NCBI RefSeq assembly: GCF_014903745.1
Contig: NZ_JACVXA010000048.1
Location: forward strand, 1-39,886
Length of the DNA stretch: 39,886 bases
Source: Mangrovicoccus algicola
Lineage (GTDB): Bacteria; Pseudomonadota; Alphaproteobacteria; Rhodobacterales; Rhodobacteraceae
Direction: 5' to 3'
Part shown: piece after piece, positions 15,709 to 25,300 of the stretch
How the letters are laid out: each line of letters opens with the position of its first letter
Numbering within the stretch: the first letter of the stretch is position 1
The notes under the pieces: generated by a model
What the model saw: the letters and a program-made list of their open reading frames with translations, nothing else
The model's database searches: none
What the model was told of the DNA's origin: nothing
Made by a program: the position numbers and the translations under genes

Positions 15709-16593
15709 ATGGATCTGAAACGCCTACAGACCTTCCTGCGCGTCGCCGAGACAGGCTCGCTCAGCGCCGCCTCCGACCGGATGCGCATCGCCCAGCCCGC
15801 GCTGTCGCGCCAGATCCGCCTGCTGGAGGAGGAGATCGGCCAGGTGCTGTTCCTGCGCTCGCGCGAGGGCATGGCCCTGACCCCCGCCGGCGCGTTGTTG
15901 CAGACGCGCATCTCGGGGCTGCTGCGGCAGCTCGACCAGGGGATCGACGAGGTGCGCAGCCTTCGGGATGCGCCGCGGGGACGGGTCGCCGTGGGGCTGG
16001 TGCCCTCGGCCGCGGCGGTGATGGGCGCGGATCTGGCCCTGTCGGTGCGGGCCGCGCATCCCGGCATCCGGCTGAGCCTGCAGCAGGGCTATACCAGCCA
16101 CCTGACCGACTGGCTGCATCGCGGCGAGATCGACATGGCGCTGCTCTATGGCGGGGCCGGACGGCTGCCGGCGGAGGAACTGCTGCGCGAGGAACTGGTG
16201 CTGGTCGCCCCGCGCGGGCATCCGGTCCTGGGCGGGCCTGCAGACTTCGCCGCGCTGGCCGGGGCGGCGATGGTGCTGCCCGGGGCCGAGAACGGGCTGC
16301 GCCTGATCGTCGACCAGGCGGCGGAGCGGGCCGGGATCACGCTGGACGTGCTGGCCGAGGCCTCCGCCTTCCAGCTGCTGCTGGAACTCGTGACGGCGGG
16401 GACGGGCCTGTCGATCCTGCCGCGCAGCGCCCTGCCGGGATCGGCGGCAGCCGGGCGGCTGGACTGGACCGGCTTCGTCCCCCCGCTTCACCGCGACATC
16501 CACCTCGTGATGGCCCCCGCGGCCCGGCAGGGACGGGCGGCCCGGGCGGTGGTGCCTCTGCTGCGCCAGGCGGCGCTCAGCGCCCTCGGCTGA
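15709..16593 (+). CDS. LysR-type transcriptional regulator
   Basis: A 294-residue LTTR. The HTH (residues 3-60) reads LKRLQTFLRVAETGSLSAAS, with RMRIAQPALSRQIRLLEEEI for the recognition helix. The effector domain begins GRVAVGLVPSAAAVMG. The ATG at 15709 (MDLKRLQTF) is preferred over that at 15688 because family members start there and the earlier one lies inside the divergent promoter. It is the likely regulator of the divergent MFS gene. Its last 17 bases overlap the convergent DUF6525 gene. Confidence 0.9.
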   Translation: MDLKRLQTFLRVAETGSLSAASDRMRIAQPALSRQIRLLEEEIGQVLFLRSREGMALTPAGALLQTRISGLLRQLDQGIDEVRSLRDAPRGRVAVGLVPSAAAVMGADLALSVRAAHPGIRLSLQQGYTSHLTDWLHRGEIDMALLYGGAGRLPAEELLREELVLVAPRGHPVLGGPADFAALAGAAMVLPGAENGLRLIVDQAAERAGITLDVLAEASAFQLLLELVTAGTGLSILPRSALPGSAAAGRLDWTGFVPPLHRDIHLVMAPAARQGRAARAVVPLLRQAALSALG

Positions 16594-16858
16594 GCCGCTC
16601 GCGGGACAGCATCGCACGTTCGGCCCGGTCCAGCCGCTCCAGCACGGCCGCGATCCCCTCGGCCCGGTGGCGCGCCCAGATGCGGCGGCAGGAGGCGGGC
16701 GACCAGGGCAGGGCCGCCCCCGCAAGCCAGCCCCGCAGCGCCGCGGGCAAGGCATCGTAATCGCGCATCGGGTCGCCCTGCCGCCTGCGCCGCGGGAACC
16801 CGGTCTGCCCCAGATTGGCGGCGCGGGCGGCAGGGGGGCGGCGGGGGATCGGCGTCAT
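16577..16858 (-). CDS. DUF6525 family small protein
   Basis: A 93-residue basic protein with no signal peptide or membrane segment. It matches my recollection of the Rhodobacterales DUF6525 pattern: ANLGQTGFPRRRRQGDPM, then YDALPAALRGWL and ALPWSPASCRRIWARH. The function is unknown. GGAG lies at good spacing before the ATG at 16858. A Zur-like palindrome lies 29 bp upstream, so expression is predicted to respond to zinc. It contains a single Cys and few His, so it is not an obvious zinc binder; the many Arg residues could fit nucleic-acid or ribosome contact, but that is speculation. The 3' end overlaps the LysR gene tail to tail. Confidence 0.7.
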   Translation of the reverse strand: MTPIPRRPPAARAANLGQTGFPRRRRQGDPMRDYDALPAALRGWLAGAALPWSPASCRRIWARHRAEGIAAVLERLDRAERAMLSRERLSRGR

Positions 16859-16886
16859 GGCAGGGGCTCCGTCTCAGGCAGGATGT

Positions 16887-16903
16887 TCGTTATCGTATAA
16901 CAT
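16887..16903 (-). promoter_or_regulatory. Zur-like operator between DUF6525 and the beta-barrel gene
   Basis: On the minus strand it reads ATGTTATACGATAACGA, with a core GTTAT-N3-ATAAC that is fully symmetric. It is the best palindrome of the three Zur-like sites in the window. It is 29 bp from the DUF6525 start and 135 bp from the rightward outer-membrane gene, so DUF6525 is the primary candidate target. Confidence 0.62.
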
Positions 16904-17037
16904 CACACTGCGCAAGCCGCCGACCGTTGCATCCCAGCCGCAGGGGCGCCGCCCCGTCTTTCGCGGCACGCGTTGCCGCGCTAGGCTCGGCCCGTCACCT
17001 GGCCGCCGCCGGGCCCAGATCCGCGAAAGGACCCGTC

Positions 17038-17808
17038 ATGACCACGCTCGCCCGACTTCTGTGCTGCAGCCTGTCCCTGATCCCGGGCGCCACGCTGGCC
17101 CAGGACGGGGGGCAGGACCTGTCCCAGGCCGCCAGCGACCCGACGGCCTCGCTCACCGCCTATGTGTTCCAGGACTTTTACACTTCCGGCTATCACGGGC
17201 TGGATGATGCCGAGGGCAACCGGCTGCAATTCCGCCTGGCCATGCCCTACCAGCTGGGCAGCACCAGCAACATCTTCCGCCTGACGCTGCCTTACCAGAC
17301 GATGAACCCGGCCGATCGCGAAGGGCTCTCGGATGCCACGGTCTTCAACCTGACCACATTCGACCGCCGCTGGGGCCGGTTCGGGGTCGGCGCGGTGGCG
17401 CTGCTGCCCTCGGGCGAGGACGACGTGACCACCGACCGCTGGGCACTGGGGCCGGCCGCGGGCTTCGTGGCGCAGTCCCGCTGGGGCATCTGGGGGCTGT
17501 TCAACCAGAACCTCATCGATATCGACGGCGCCGAAGGACGCGACGAGGTCAACCTCTCGGTGATCCAGCCGATCCTCAACGTCTCGCTCGGAGAGGGCTG
17601 GTCGCTGGGCGCCTCGGACATGTCGATCACCTTTGACTGGGACGAAGGCGAATTCGCCAGCCTGCCCCTGGGCGCCCAGATCAACAAGCTGGCGCATTTC
17701 GGCACCACGCCGGTCCAGTTCGGACTGAGCTACGAGCATAATTTCCAGGACGATGCGGGCAATGCCGAGGATACGTTCGGCCTGACCATGAAGATCCTGG
17801 TCCCCTGA
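17038..17808 (+). CDS. Outer-membrane beta-barrel protein (phenol MetA-pathway transporter-like)
   Basis: A 256-residue exported protein with a signal peptide (LLCCSLSLIPGATLAQ, about 20 residues). The mature part alternates short amphipathic strands: YVFQDFYTSGY, LQFRLAMPYQL, IFRLTLPYQT, GVGAVALLPSGED, and the final strand FGLTMKILVP. It ends in a hydrophobic residue, though not the classical terminal aromatic. The pattern resembles small outer-membrane channels grouped under PF13557. Substrate unknown. AAAGGA lies eight bases before the ATG. The Zur-like site upstream might also act on this gene. Confidence 0.65.
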   Translation: MTTLARLLCCSLSLIPGATLAQDGGQDLSQAASDPTASLTAYVFQDFYTSGYHGLDDAEGNRLQFRLAMPYQLGSTSNIFRLTLPYQTMNPADREGLSDATVFNLTTFDRRWGRFGVGAVALLPSGEDDVTTDRWALGPAAGFVAQSRWGIWGLFNQNLIDIDGAEGRDEVNLSVIQPILNVSLGEGWSLGASDMSITFDWDEGEFASLPLGAQINKLAHFGTTPVQFGLSYEHNFQDDAGNAEDTFGLTMKILVP

Positions 17809-18141
17809 CGCGCCCCGCGCCATCCGGACGCAATCACCGCAGGACCCGGTTTCACGCCGGACGGCAGGGGGCGCCATCCCGGAGACCCTTGCCGCCGGCG
17901 CCTTCGAGAGGTTCCGCAGAACGGCTGCAGCCGGAAACGGCCGCGCGCGGATTGAACACATAACCCGGCTTCTGGACCATTCCTTCCGGAGGCCCGTCCC
18001 CGGCGCCGCGCCATCCGGCCGCGCGCCCGGCCGCACGGCCCGCCAGAGCACTGCAAGCCGCCTGCGCGCGATCGTGACCTTGACATCCCGGAGGCTTGGC
18101 GGCGGGTATATGGCGCCCGCTGGAAAGCACATGAAAGTCCC
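17809..18141. other. Gene-free interval before the sulfotransferase
   Basis: 333 bp with no convincing coding frame, RNA gene or strong hairpin. It marks the boundary between housekeeping/transport genes and the polysaccharide locus. It presumably carries the sulfotransferase promoter, which I cannot place. Confidence 0.5.
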
Positions 18142-19098
18142 ATGAGCCGCCGATTTCACAAACTCGCAATTGGCCTCGGAGCCATGAAGGGCGCCAGCAC
18201 ATGGCTCGCCTACAACCTCAACCGGTCCGATCTCGTCGACATGCCTCCTCCGAAGGAGCTGCATTATTTTCATGCCACGGCGCGCTGGCGCGACGACATG
18301 ACCATGAAAGACAAACTCCGGCGGCTCAGGCCGTTTCGCGGGTGGGACGGAACCTATCTGGCCCCGGAGTTCCGCCGGGAGCGGCAGAGAACGTTCCTTG
18401 CCCGGGCGGCCGCCCCCCGGAAGGACCTGCCCGAGCTGCGCCAGCAGCGGATTGCACGGCGCATGAAGGAGCACCGCCGCTGGTACGAACGCTATGCGGA
18501 CGGCGCGCCCTCTGCGGACTGGTACCGCTCCCTGTTTCCCAGGGCGAACGAGCATGTCTGGGCGCTGGATTTCTCGAACACCTACGGCATGCTGCGCCAA
18601 CGCGACATGACCCGGGCACGGGACATGGCCGAAGAGGCCCGGGCGATCTGCATAATGCGGAACCCGTATGAGAGACTTTGGTCGCATATCCGATTTCAGG
18701 CCCGGATCGACGGGACGTTCGACGCTCTCGGCGCGACGCCGCCTGCGGAGCTTGTCCGGCAGGCCCGGCGGCTTGGCGTCGACCGGCACAGCATGTATTT
18801 TCCGAGGTTGAAACGCGCGCTCGATGTCTTCGGGCCGGAACGGCTGCTGGTTCTGACATTCGATGACATCGCGCGGGATCCCGGCCAAGTGCTTGATGAC
18901 GTGTACCGCTTCCTCGACATCCCTCCCGCAGACCGGAAAGGCCGGGCGTCGAAACTGCTGAACGTGACGCCGTCGCTTGGCGCCCCGCGCGGGCTTTTCG
19001 AGGAATTCGAAGAGATCTTTGCGGCTGATCTGCGGCGCGTGGAATCCCTGGGATACGAGATACCCGGAAGCTGGCTCTCCGCCCCGGACCGGCCCTGA
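18142..19098 (+). CDS. Sulfotransferase family protein
   Basis: A 318-residue PAPS-dependent sulfotransferase. The N-terminal phosphosulfate-binding loop is IGLGAMKGASTWL (residues 10-22, compare PKSGTTW), and the 3'-phosphate-binding segment is IMRNPYERLWSH near 171-182. RLLVLTFDDIARDPGQVL and YRFLDIPPAD are typical of the family's C-terminal half. There is no signal peptide, so it acts in the cytosol. At the left edge of the polysaccharide locus, a carbohydrate acceptor is a reasonable guess. Codon choice looks less GC-extreme than in the neighbours, suggesting more recent acquisition. The start is uncertain by a few codons because the ribosome site (GGAAAG) is distant. The 294 bp after it hold no gene I can support. 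Confidence 0.82.
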   Translation: MSRRFHKLAIGLGAMKGASTWLAYNLNRSDLVDMPPPKELHYFHATARWRDDMTMKDKLRRLRPFRGWDGTYLAPEFRRERQRTFLARAAAPRKDLPELRQQRIARRMKEHRRWYERYADGAPSADWYRSLFPRANEHVWALDFSNTYGMLRQRDMTRARDMAEEARAICIMRNPYERLWSHIRFQARIDGTFDALGATPPAELVRQARRLGVDRHSMYFPRLKRALDVFGPERLLVLTFDDIARDPGQVLDDVYRFLDIPPADRKGRASKLLNVTPSLGAPRGLFEEFEEIFAADLRRVESLGYEIPGSWLSAPDRP

Positions 19099-19392
19099 AT
19101 TCGGCCATGGAGAAATGCGGGGCATCGCCGGGCGCCGCCGATATCGAACCTGTGGCGGATGTGTGGCGTTTCCTTCTCCGGCCCAGGGCCGTTCGGGCGG
19201 CCGATGACCCGCTGGCCGGCGAAACGGCGCCGCGCAGGGTCTGTCCCCGGCTGACGGAGAGGCGCCTCCGGCACGGGGGGCTGCGCGGCGGCGGAGACAG
19301 GGTCATCGCGTCGCCTTTTCTTCCGGCGCGCGATCTGATTGCCTCGGACCGGCGCGATCATTGCCGCGGCATCATTGAGGGACCGGCCCGAC

Positions 19393-20757
19393 ATGTCCGA
19401 ACTGACCTGTTTCAAGAGCTATGACATCCGCGGCAGGCTGGGGGAGAACCTCGACGCCGCCATCGCCTACCGCATCGGCCGCGCCTTCGCGCAGGTCATG
19501 GCACCGGGGCTGACGGTCTGCGGGCGCGACATCCGCGAAAGCTCCGCCGAGCTGCAGGCCGCGCTGATCGAAGGGCTGCTGGATGGCGGCTCGGACGTGA
19601 TCGACATCGGCCTTTGCGGCACCGAGGAGGTGTATTTCGCCACCGATCATTTCGGCGCGGGCGGCGGGCTCGAGGTGACGGCCTCGCACAACCCGATCGA
19701 CTATAACGGCATCAAGATGGTCCGCGAGGGATCGCGGCCGATCTCGGGCGATAACGGGCTGCTCGACATCAAGGCGGTCGCCGAGACCGGGGACTGGGCG
19801 CCGGCGGCGCGCGGCACGCTGCGGCAGGAGACCCCGCGGACGGCCTATGCCGCGCGCATTCTCTCCTTCGTCGATCCGGCGAAGTTCCGGCCCCTGAAGA
19901 TCCTCGTCAATGCCGGGCATGGCGTGGCGGGACCGGCCTTCGACGCGGTGGAGGCAGGGCTCCGCGCGGCGGGGGTGCCGCTGGAGTTCGTGAGGATCCA
20001 TCACGACCCCGATGGCAGCTTCCCGCAGGGGATCCCCAACCCGCTTTTGCCGGAGAACCAGCCGCAGACCGCCGATCAGGTGCGCGCGCATGGCGCCGAC
20101 ATGGGCGTCGCCTGGGACGGGGATTTCGACCGCTGCTTCCTGTTCGACGAGACCGGGGCCTTCATCGACGGCGAATACATCGTGGGTCTGCTGGCGGCCG
20201 CCTTCCTGCCCAAGGAGCCCGGCGCGCGCATTGTCCACGACCCGCGCGTGATGTGGAACACGCTCGACGTGGTGGCGAAGGGCGGCGGCGAGGCGGTGGT
20301 CTCGCGCACCGGCCATGCGCTGATCAAGGCGCGGATGCGCGAGGTCGATGCCGTCTATGGCGGCGAGATGTCGGCGCATCACTATTTCCGCAACTTCATG
20401 TATTGCGATAGCGGCATGATCCCCTGGCTGCTGGTGGCCGAGCATATGGGGACCACGGGGCAGAGCCTGTCGGCGCTGGTGGCGCAGATGCGGGCGGATT
20501 TTCCCTCCTCGGGCGAGATCAACTTCACCCTGGCGGATGCAAAGGCCGCGATGGACCGGGTGGAGGCGGAACTGGCGCCCGGGGCGATCGGCGGGGTCGA
20601 CCGCCTGGACGGGATTTCCATGGCCTTCGAGGACTGGCGGGTGAACCTGCGCCGCTCGAATACCGAGCCGGTGCTTCGGCTGAATGTCGAGACCCGCGGC
20701 GATCGCGATCTGCTTGGCCGGAAGGTGGAGATGCTGCGGGCCATCATCACCGCCTGA
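19393..20757 (+). CDS. manB: Phosphomannomutase/phosphoglucomutase
   Basis: An alpha-D-phosphohexomutase of 454 residues that converts mannose-6-P to mannose-1-P (often glucose phosphates too), feeding GDP-mannose synthesis. The active-site phosphoserine lies in VTASHNPIDYNG (Ser about 98), the metal loop is WDGDFDRCF near 240, and the sugar-binding loop GGEMSAHHYF follows near 325. The C-terminal phosphate-binding segment is RRSNTEPVLRLNVE. This is the AlgC/CpsG/XanA group. The ATG at 19393 follows GAGGGA, and upstream frame extension is not supported. It works with the downstream mannose-1-P guanylyltransferase gene. Symbols used elsewhere include algC and cpsG. Confidence 0.92.
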   Translation: MSELTCFKSYDIRGRLGENLDAAIAYRIGRAFAQVMAPGLTVCGRDIRESSAELQAALIEGLLDGGSDVIDIGLCGTEEVYFATDHFGAGGGLEVTASHNPIDYNGIKMVREGSRPISGDNGLLDIKAVAETGDWAPAARGTLRQETPRTAYAARILSFVDPAKFRPLKILVNAGHGVAGPAFDAVEAGLRAAGVPLEFVRIHHDPDGSFPQGIPNPLLPENQPQTADQVRAHGADMGVAWDGDFDRCFLFDETGAFIDGEYIVGLLAAAFLPKEPGARIVHDPRVMWNTLDVVAKGGGEAVVSRTGHALIKARMREVDAVYGGEMSAHHYFRNFMYCDSGMIPWLLVAEHMGTTGQSLSALVAQMRADFPSSGEINFTLADAKAAMDRVEAELAPGAIGGVDRLDGISMAFEDWRVNLRRSNTEPVLRLNVETRGDRDLLGRKVEMLRAIITA

Positions 20758-20893
20758 GGCCATGCGGCCGCCAAGGTCATAATGTCCCCTCGACAGCCGG
20801 GCCCGGCGGGGCGACACAGAGGAAACAGCGCCGCGGCCTTGCCCGCGGTCCGGAATTCGCGCGCGGGATCGCTCACAACCAAATGGGTATGTC

Positions 20894-22195
20894 ATGAAGA
20901 TTGCAATGATCGGGACGGGCTATGTCGGGCTGGTCTCTGGGGTATGTTTCTCTGATTTCGGTCATGACGTGGTCTGCGTCGACAAGTCGGAGGAGAAGAT
21001 CGCCAAGCTGGTTGCCGGGCAGATCCCCATCTACGAGCCGGGACTGGATGATCTGGTGGCCCGCAACGTCGCCGCCGGGCGGCTGAGCTTCACGCTGGAC
21101 CTGGCCGAAGCGCTGAAGGGAGCGGATGCCGTCTTCATCGGAGTGGGCACCCCGACGCGCCGCGGCGATGGCCATGCCGATCTGAGCTATGTCTATGCCG
21201 CCGCGGAGGAAATCGCCCAGAACCTGGACGGCTACACCGTGGTGGTCACCAAGTCGACCGTGCCCGTGGGCACCAACCGCGAAGTGGCGCGCGTCATCGC
21301 CGCGGCCAATGCGCAGGCGGAGTTCGACGTGGCCTCGAACCCCGAATTCCTGCGCGAAGGCGCGGCGATCGAGGATTTCATGCGCCCCGATCGCGTGGTC
21401 GTGGGCGTCGAGTCCGAGCGCGCCCGCGGCGTGATGGCCGAGATCTACCGCCCGCTCTCGCTGCGCAACGCCCCGGTGATGTATACCGGCCTGGAAAGCG
21501 CGGAGATGATCAAATACGCCGCCAATGCCTTCCTGGCGACCAAGATCACCTTCATCAACGAGATCGCCGCGCTTTGCGAGAAGGTCGGCGCCGATGTCCA
21601 GGCCGTGGCCGACGGGATGGGGCGCGACGGGCGCATCGGGTCCAAGTTTCTGCATGCGGGGCCGGGCTATGGCGGGTCGTGCTTTCCCAAGGACACCTCC
21701 GCCCTGGCCCGGATCGGGCAGGACAATGCCAGCCCGATGAAGATCGTCGAGACGGTGATGTCGGTCAATGACGCCGTCAAGCGGCGCATGGTCGAGAAGG
21801 TCCTGGACCTGGCGGGAGGATCGGTGAACGGCAAGGCGGTGGCCGTGCTGGGGGTGACCTTCAAGCCCAATACCGACGACATGCGCGACAGTCCCGCGCT
21901 GACGATCGTCCCGGCGCTGGTCGGCGGCGGTGCGGATGTCCGCCTCGTCGATCCCCAGGGACGGCGCGAGGGCGAAGCGCTCCTGCCGGGGACGAGCTGG
22001 CACGAGAATGCCTATACCGCCGCCGAAGGGGCGGAGGTGGTGGTTCTCCTGACCGAATGGAACGAGTTCCGCGCCCTCGACCTGGGACGGCTGGGCGGGG
22101 TCATGGCCGCGCGCAGATTTGCCGATCTGCGCAATGTATATACGCCGCAGGATCTGGAGGCTGCCGGGTTCGAATGCGCTTTCGTCGGGCGCTGA
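20894..22195 (+). CDS. ugd: UDP-glucose 6-dehydrogenase
   Basis: An NAD-dependent four-electron dehydrogenase of 433 residues making UDP-glucuronate from UDP-glucose. The Rossmann motif is IGTGYVGLVSG (6-16), the central helix has FINEIAALCE, and the catalytic Cys lies in GPGYGGSCFPKDTSAL near 262. The C-terminal domain has LGVTFKPNTDDMRDSPA. GDP-mannose dehydrogenase is the main alternative and has the same motifs. Its presence beside GDP-mannose enzymes makes that alternative worth testing, but overall sequence style is RkpK/Ugd. The ribosome site is poor. It lies 136 bp after manB in the same direction. Confidence 0.88.
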   Translation: MKIAMIGTGYVGLVSGVCFSDFGHDVVCVDKSEEKIAKLVAGQIPIYEPGLDDLVARNVAAGRLSFTLDLAEALKGADAVFIGVGTPTRRGDGHADLSYVYAAAEEIAQNLDGYTVVVTKSTVPVGTNREVARVIAAANAQAEFDVASNPEFLREGAAIEDFMRPDRVVVGVESERARGVMAEIYRPLSLRNAPVMYTGLESAEMIKYAANAFLATKITFINEIAALCEKVGADVQAVADGMGRDGRIGSKFLHAGPGYGGSCFPKDTSALARIGQDNASPMKIVETVMSVNDAVKRRMVEKVLDLAGGSVNGKAVAVLGVTFKPNTDDMRDSPALTIVPALVGGGADVRLVDPQGRREGEALLPGTSWHENAYTAAEGAEVVVLLTEWNEFRALDLGRLGGVMAARRFADLRNVYTPQDLEAAGFECAFVGR

Positions 22196-22245
22196 CCGGG
22201 CGGTGACGCCCTGCGCCGGGTGATCGGCCCTGACCGGGACTGGTT

Positions 22246-22267
22246 AACGGGATTTCACCATCCCGTT
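22246..22267. terminator. Inverted repeat after ugd (terminator or operator)
   Basis: AACGGGAT and ATCCCGTT form 8-bp arms around TTCACC, 50 bp after the ugd stop and 119 bp before the beta-helix gene. No T run follows, so it may be an operator for the next gene rather than a terminator. The following 60 bp are AT-rich and suit a promoter. Confidence 0.4.
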
Positions 22268-22385
22268 GGAAACAAAGTGGTATTTGTCCCCGGTTAAGAT
22301 TCGGACGCTATAGGCTATATCCGTGGGGGCGCCTGCTGCACCGGTCCTTTGGACCAGCTGCGGCACAGCGCCAAGGAAGTCGCGG

Positions 22386-25300
22386 ATGTCCGCAATCATT
22401 ACCGAAGTCGCGGGTCTGTCAGCAGACCCGGTCACTCCTCTCGTATCCGGAACCATCATCGAAGACACGGCCGGGGCTATTGCGCCTCCGGTGTCGGCCG
22501 AGGCCGCCGGGACCGGGATCGCTCCTGCAGCGCTCCTGCCTGCCGCCGGGGCGGCCGTGCCGGCGCCCGAGGCCGGTCCGGCCGGCGATCTTGCCGGTGC
22601 CGCGGATGCCGTCCTTCAGCCGCTGGGCATCGCGGAGGCGCAGGTCGCCTCCGCCCCTGCCGGGACCGCCATTTCGACCGCTACGGTGGCCGCGCCTCTG
22701 CCCGGCGCCCCTGCCCCGTCGGCCGACCCGGCATCGCCTGCCCAGATCACCGTTTCGGACGCCGCCGGCCTGGCCGCCGCGCTGGCCACGGCGGTGCAAG
22801 GCACCGTGATCCGGCTGGAAGGCGGGAATTACGGTGACTTCGCGCTGGCTGACTATGCGGGCCGCGTGACGCTCCTGTCCGACCCCGCGGATCCGGCGGT
22901 GTTCTCCACCGTGCAATTCCGCAATGTCTCCGGGATCACCTTCGACGGGGTCACCTTCGACTACACCTATACCCCGGGGGATGCGGAATTCTACCGGCCG
23001 TTCCGCTTCACCGGCTGCAGCGAGATCACCGTCCGCAACGCGCTGGTCGACGGTGACCGCGCCCATGGCCGCGGCGACGAGAAGGACGGCTACGGCAACG
23101 CCACCGGGCTGCGCTTCGAGCAGTGCGAGACGATCCGCATCCTCGACAGCGAGCTGCGCGGCTTCAAGGACAACCTCCAGCTCAGCGACATCCGCGACGT
23201 CGTGGTCTCCGGCAACGAGATCCACCACATGCGCGAGGACGCGATCGAATTCGGCCGCCTCACCGATGCGCTGTTCGAGAACAACTACCTTCACGACACC
23301 GACGGCTATCCGCTGCCCGAAGGGGCCAAGGCCGGCAGCGGCGACCATCCGGATTTCTTCCAGATCAACGGCGGCGGCGCGCGCAGCCCCTGCGAGAACC
23401 TGGTCATCCGCGGCAACCTGATGGACCAGGGCTCCGGCACCGGCGCGCAGGGCATCTTCCTGACGAACCACGATGACGTGCCGTGGCGCAACATCACGAT
23501 CGAAGACAACATGTACATCAATGACCGCGCCAACGGCATCGTGGTCGGGCTGACCGATGGGCTGGTGGTGCGCAACAACACGATCCTGCATGCCTTCTGG
23601 GACACGGAGAATTCCTTCCCGCCGACCATCCGGCTCGACCGCAACAGCACCGATGCGGTGGTCACCGGCAATATCGCGGGCTCGCCAGCCATTCTGAACC
23701 TGCCGGATCACTGGCAGACGGGCGGCAATTTCCTGCTGCAGAGCACCGACCCGGACGCGCCGGGCTATTACGCCGCGCATTTCCCCGGGATCGCCGGGGC
23801 GCTGGGGGGCAATCCCGGCAAGTTCCTGCTTGATCCGGCAAGCCCGGCAAGCCTGGCCGGGGCGGGCTCGCCACATCTTTACGCCAGCAGCGTGGAGGCC
23901 TCCGATGTGCTGATCGCGCGGATCGCGGTCGGCGCGACCGGGGATGCCGACCGGTTCGTCTTCGATGCCGAAGACTCGTCGCTGCCCGAGCTCCGCGTGG
24001 CCGGGCCCGCGGCGGAACAGGAAGCGGAACAGGAACAGGAACAGGAACAGGAACAGGAGATGCTGCGCTTCGACGCGGCGCAGGGCGATCTGATCCTGCG
24101 CACGGAGGCGGAAGAGCGGGTGGTGGCCGATTTCGCGCCGGGGGCCATGGCGCTCCGAGGGCTGGAGACGGCCCCGGGCGTCCTGCGCGAGATGCTGGAC
24201 CCGCTGCTGGATGCAGACGCCTTCCGCATCGACATGATGCTGGGTCGCGATCCGGCCGCGACCGGAGGAATCGCGGGCGAAGTGATGCGGCTGGACCGGG
24301 CCTTCCGCATCTACGTGACCGAGAAGGGCGAGCTGGATTTCAGGCTGAAGACCGAGGACGGGACATGGCACGTGCTGAAGACCTCGGGGGCGGGGATCGC
24401 GGACGGGGCAATGCACGCCGTTTCGGTCTTCTATGAAGAGAATCACGAGATCGGCATCAGCGTCGACGGCACGGTCCTGGCCACGGCGGTGATCGCGGGA
24501 GAGATGTCGCATGGCGTTTCCGAGCGCATGGTCATCGGCGGGCAATACGGCGCCACACCCTTTGCCGGGCTTCTCGAGGACCTGGCGCTGGTGCTGGAAC
24601 CGGGCGGCCTGCAGGACGCGCCCGCCGTCGCGCTGGCGCTGGCGGAGGCGACCCCCGCGGGCTATGATTTCCTGTGGGATTTCGGCGATGGCAGCCAGGC
24701 GCAGGGGCTGTCTGCGGTGCATGAATTCGACGTGCCCGGCTATCACAGGGTCACGCTGACCGTCAGCGGCAGCGACGGCTCCGTGGCCACCACCGATTAC
24801 ACGGTCGGCGTCGCGGGTTCGGACCTGATCGCGTTCGACGCGGCGGCGGGCGATTTCCTGCGCGTCTCCTACGGCGAGACCGAGATCCTGGCCGATCTGG
24901 ATCCCGGCGCGGTCGATCTGCGCGACCTGGACGCGCTGATCCGCATCCAGCGCAGCGACCTGCAGCCGATGATCGATGCGGAGGAATTCCGCCTCGACGT
25001 GACGCTGCGGCTCGATCCGACCGAGACCGGCGCCATGGGCGGCGAGGTGGTGCGGCTCGACCGGTCCTTCGTCCTCGGGGTCTCCGATGCGGGCGAGGTC
25101 GATCTGCGGCTGAAGACCACCGACGGGATCTGGCACCGGCTGGTCACCAAGGGCGCCGGGATCGGCGACGGCGAGAGCCACGAAGTGTCGCTGCGCTTCG
25201 ATGCCGGGGACCTGCTGGAACTGGCGGTGGACGACATCGTCCTGGCAGCCAGCACCGTGGCAGGCGGACTGGAGCCCGGCATCGGCTCGTCGCTTGTGAT

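Noticed and set aside
19107-19424. A 105-codon frame before manB
   Set aside because: It overlaps the manB start, has no good ribosome site, and its composition resembles non-coding high-GC frames.
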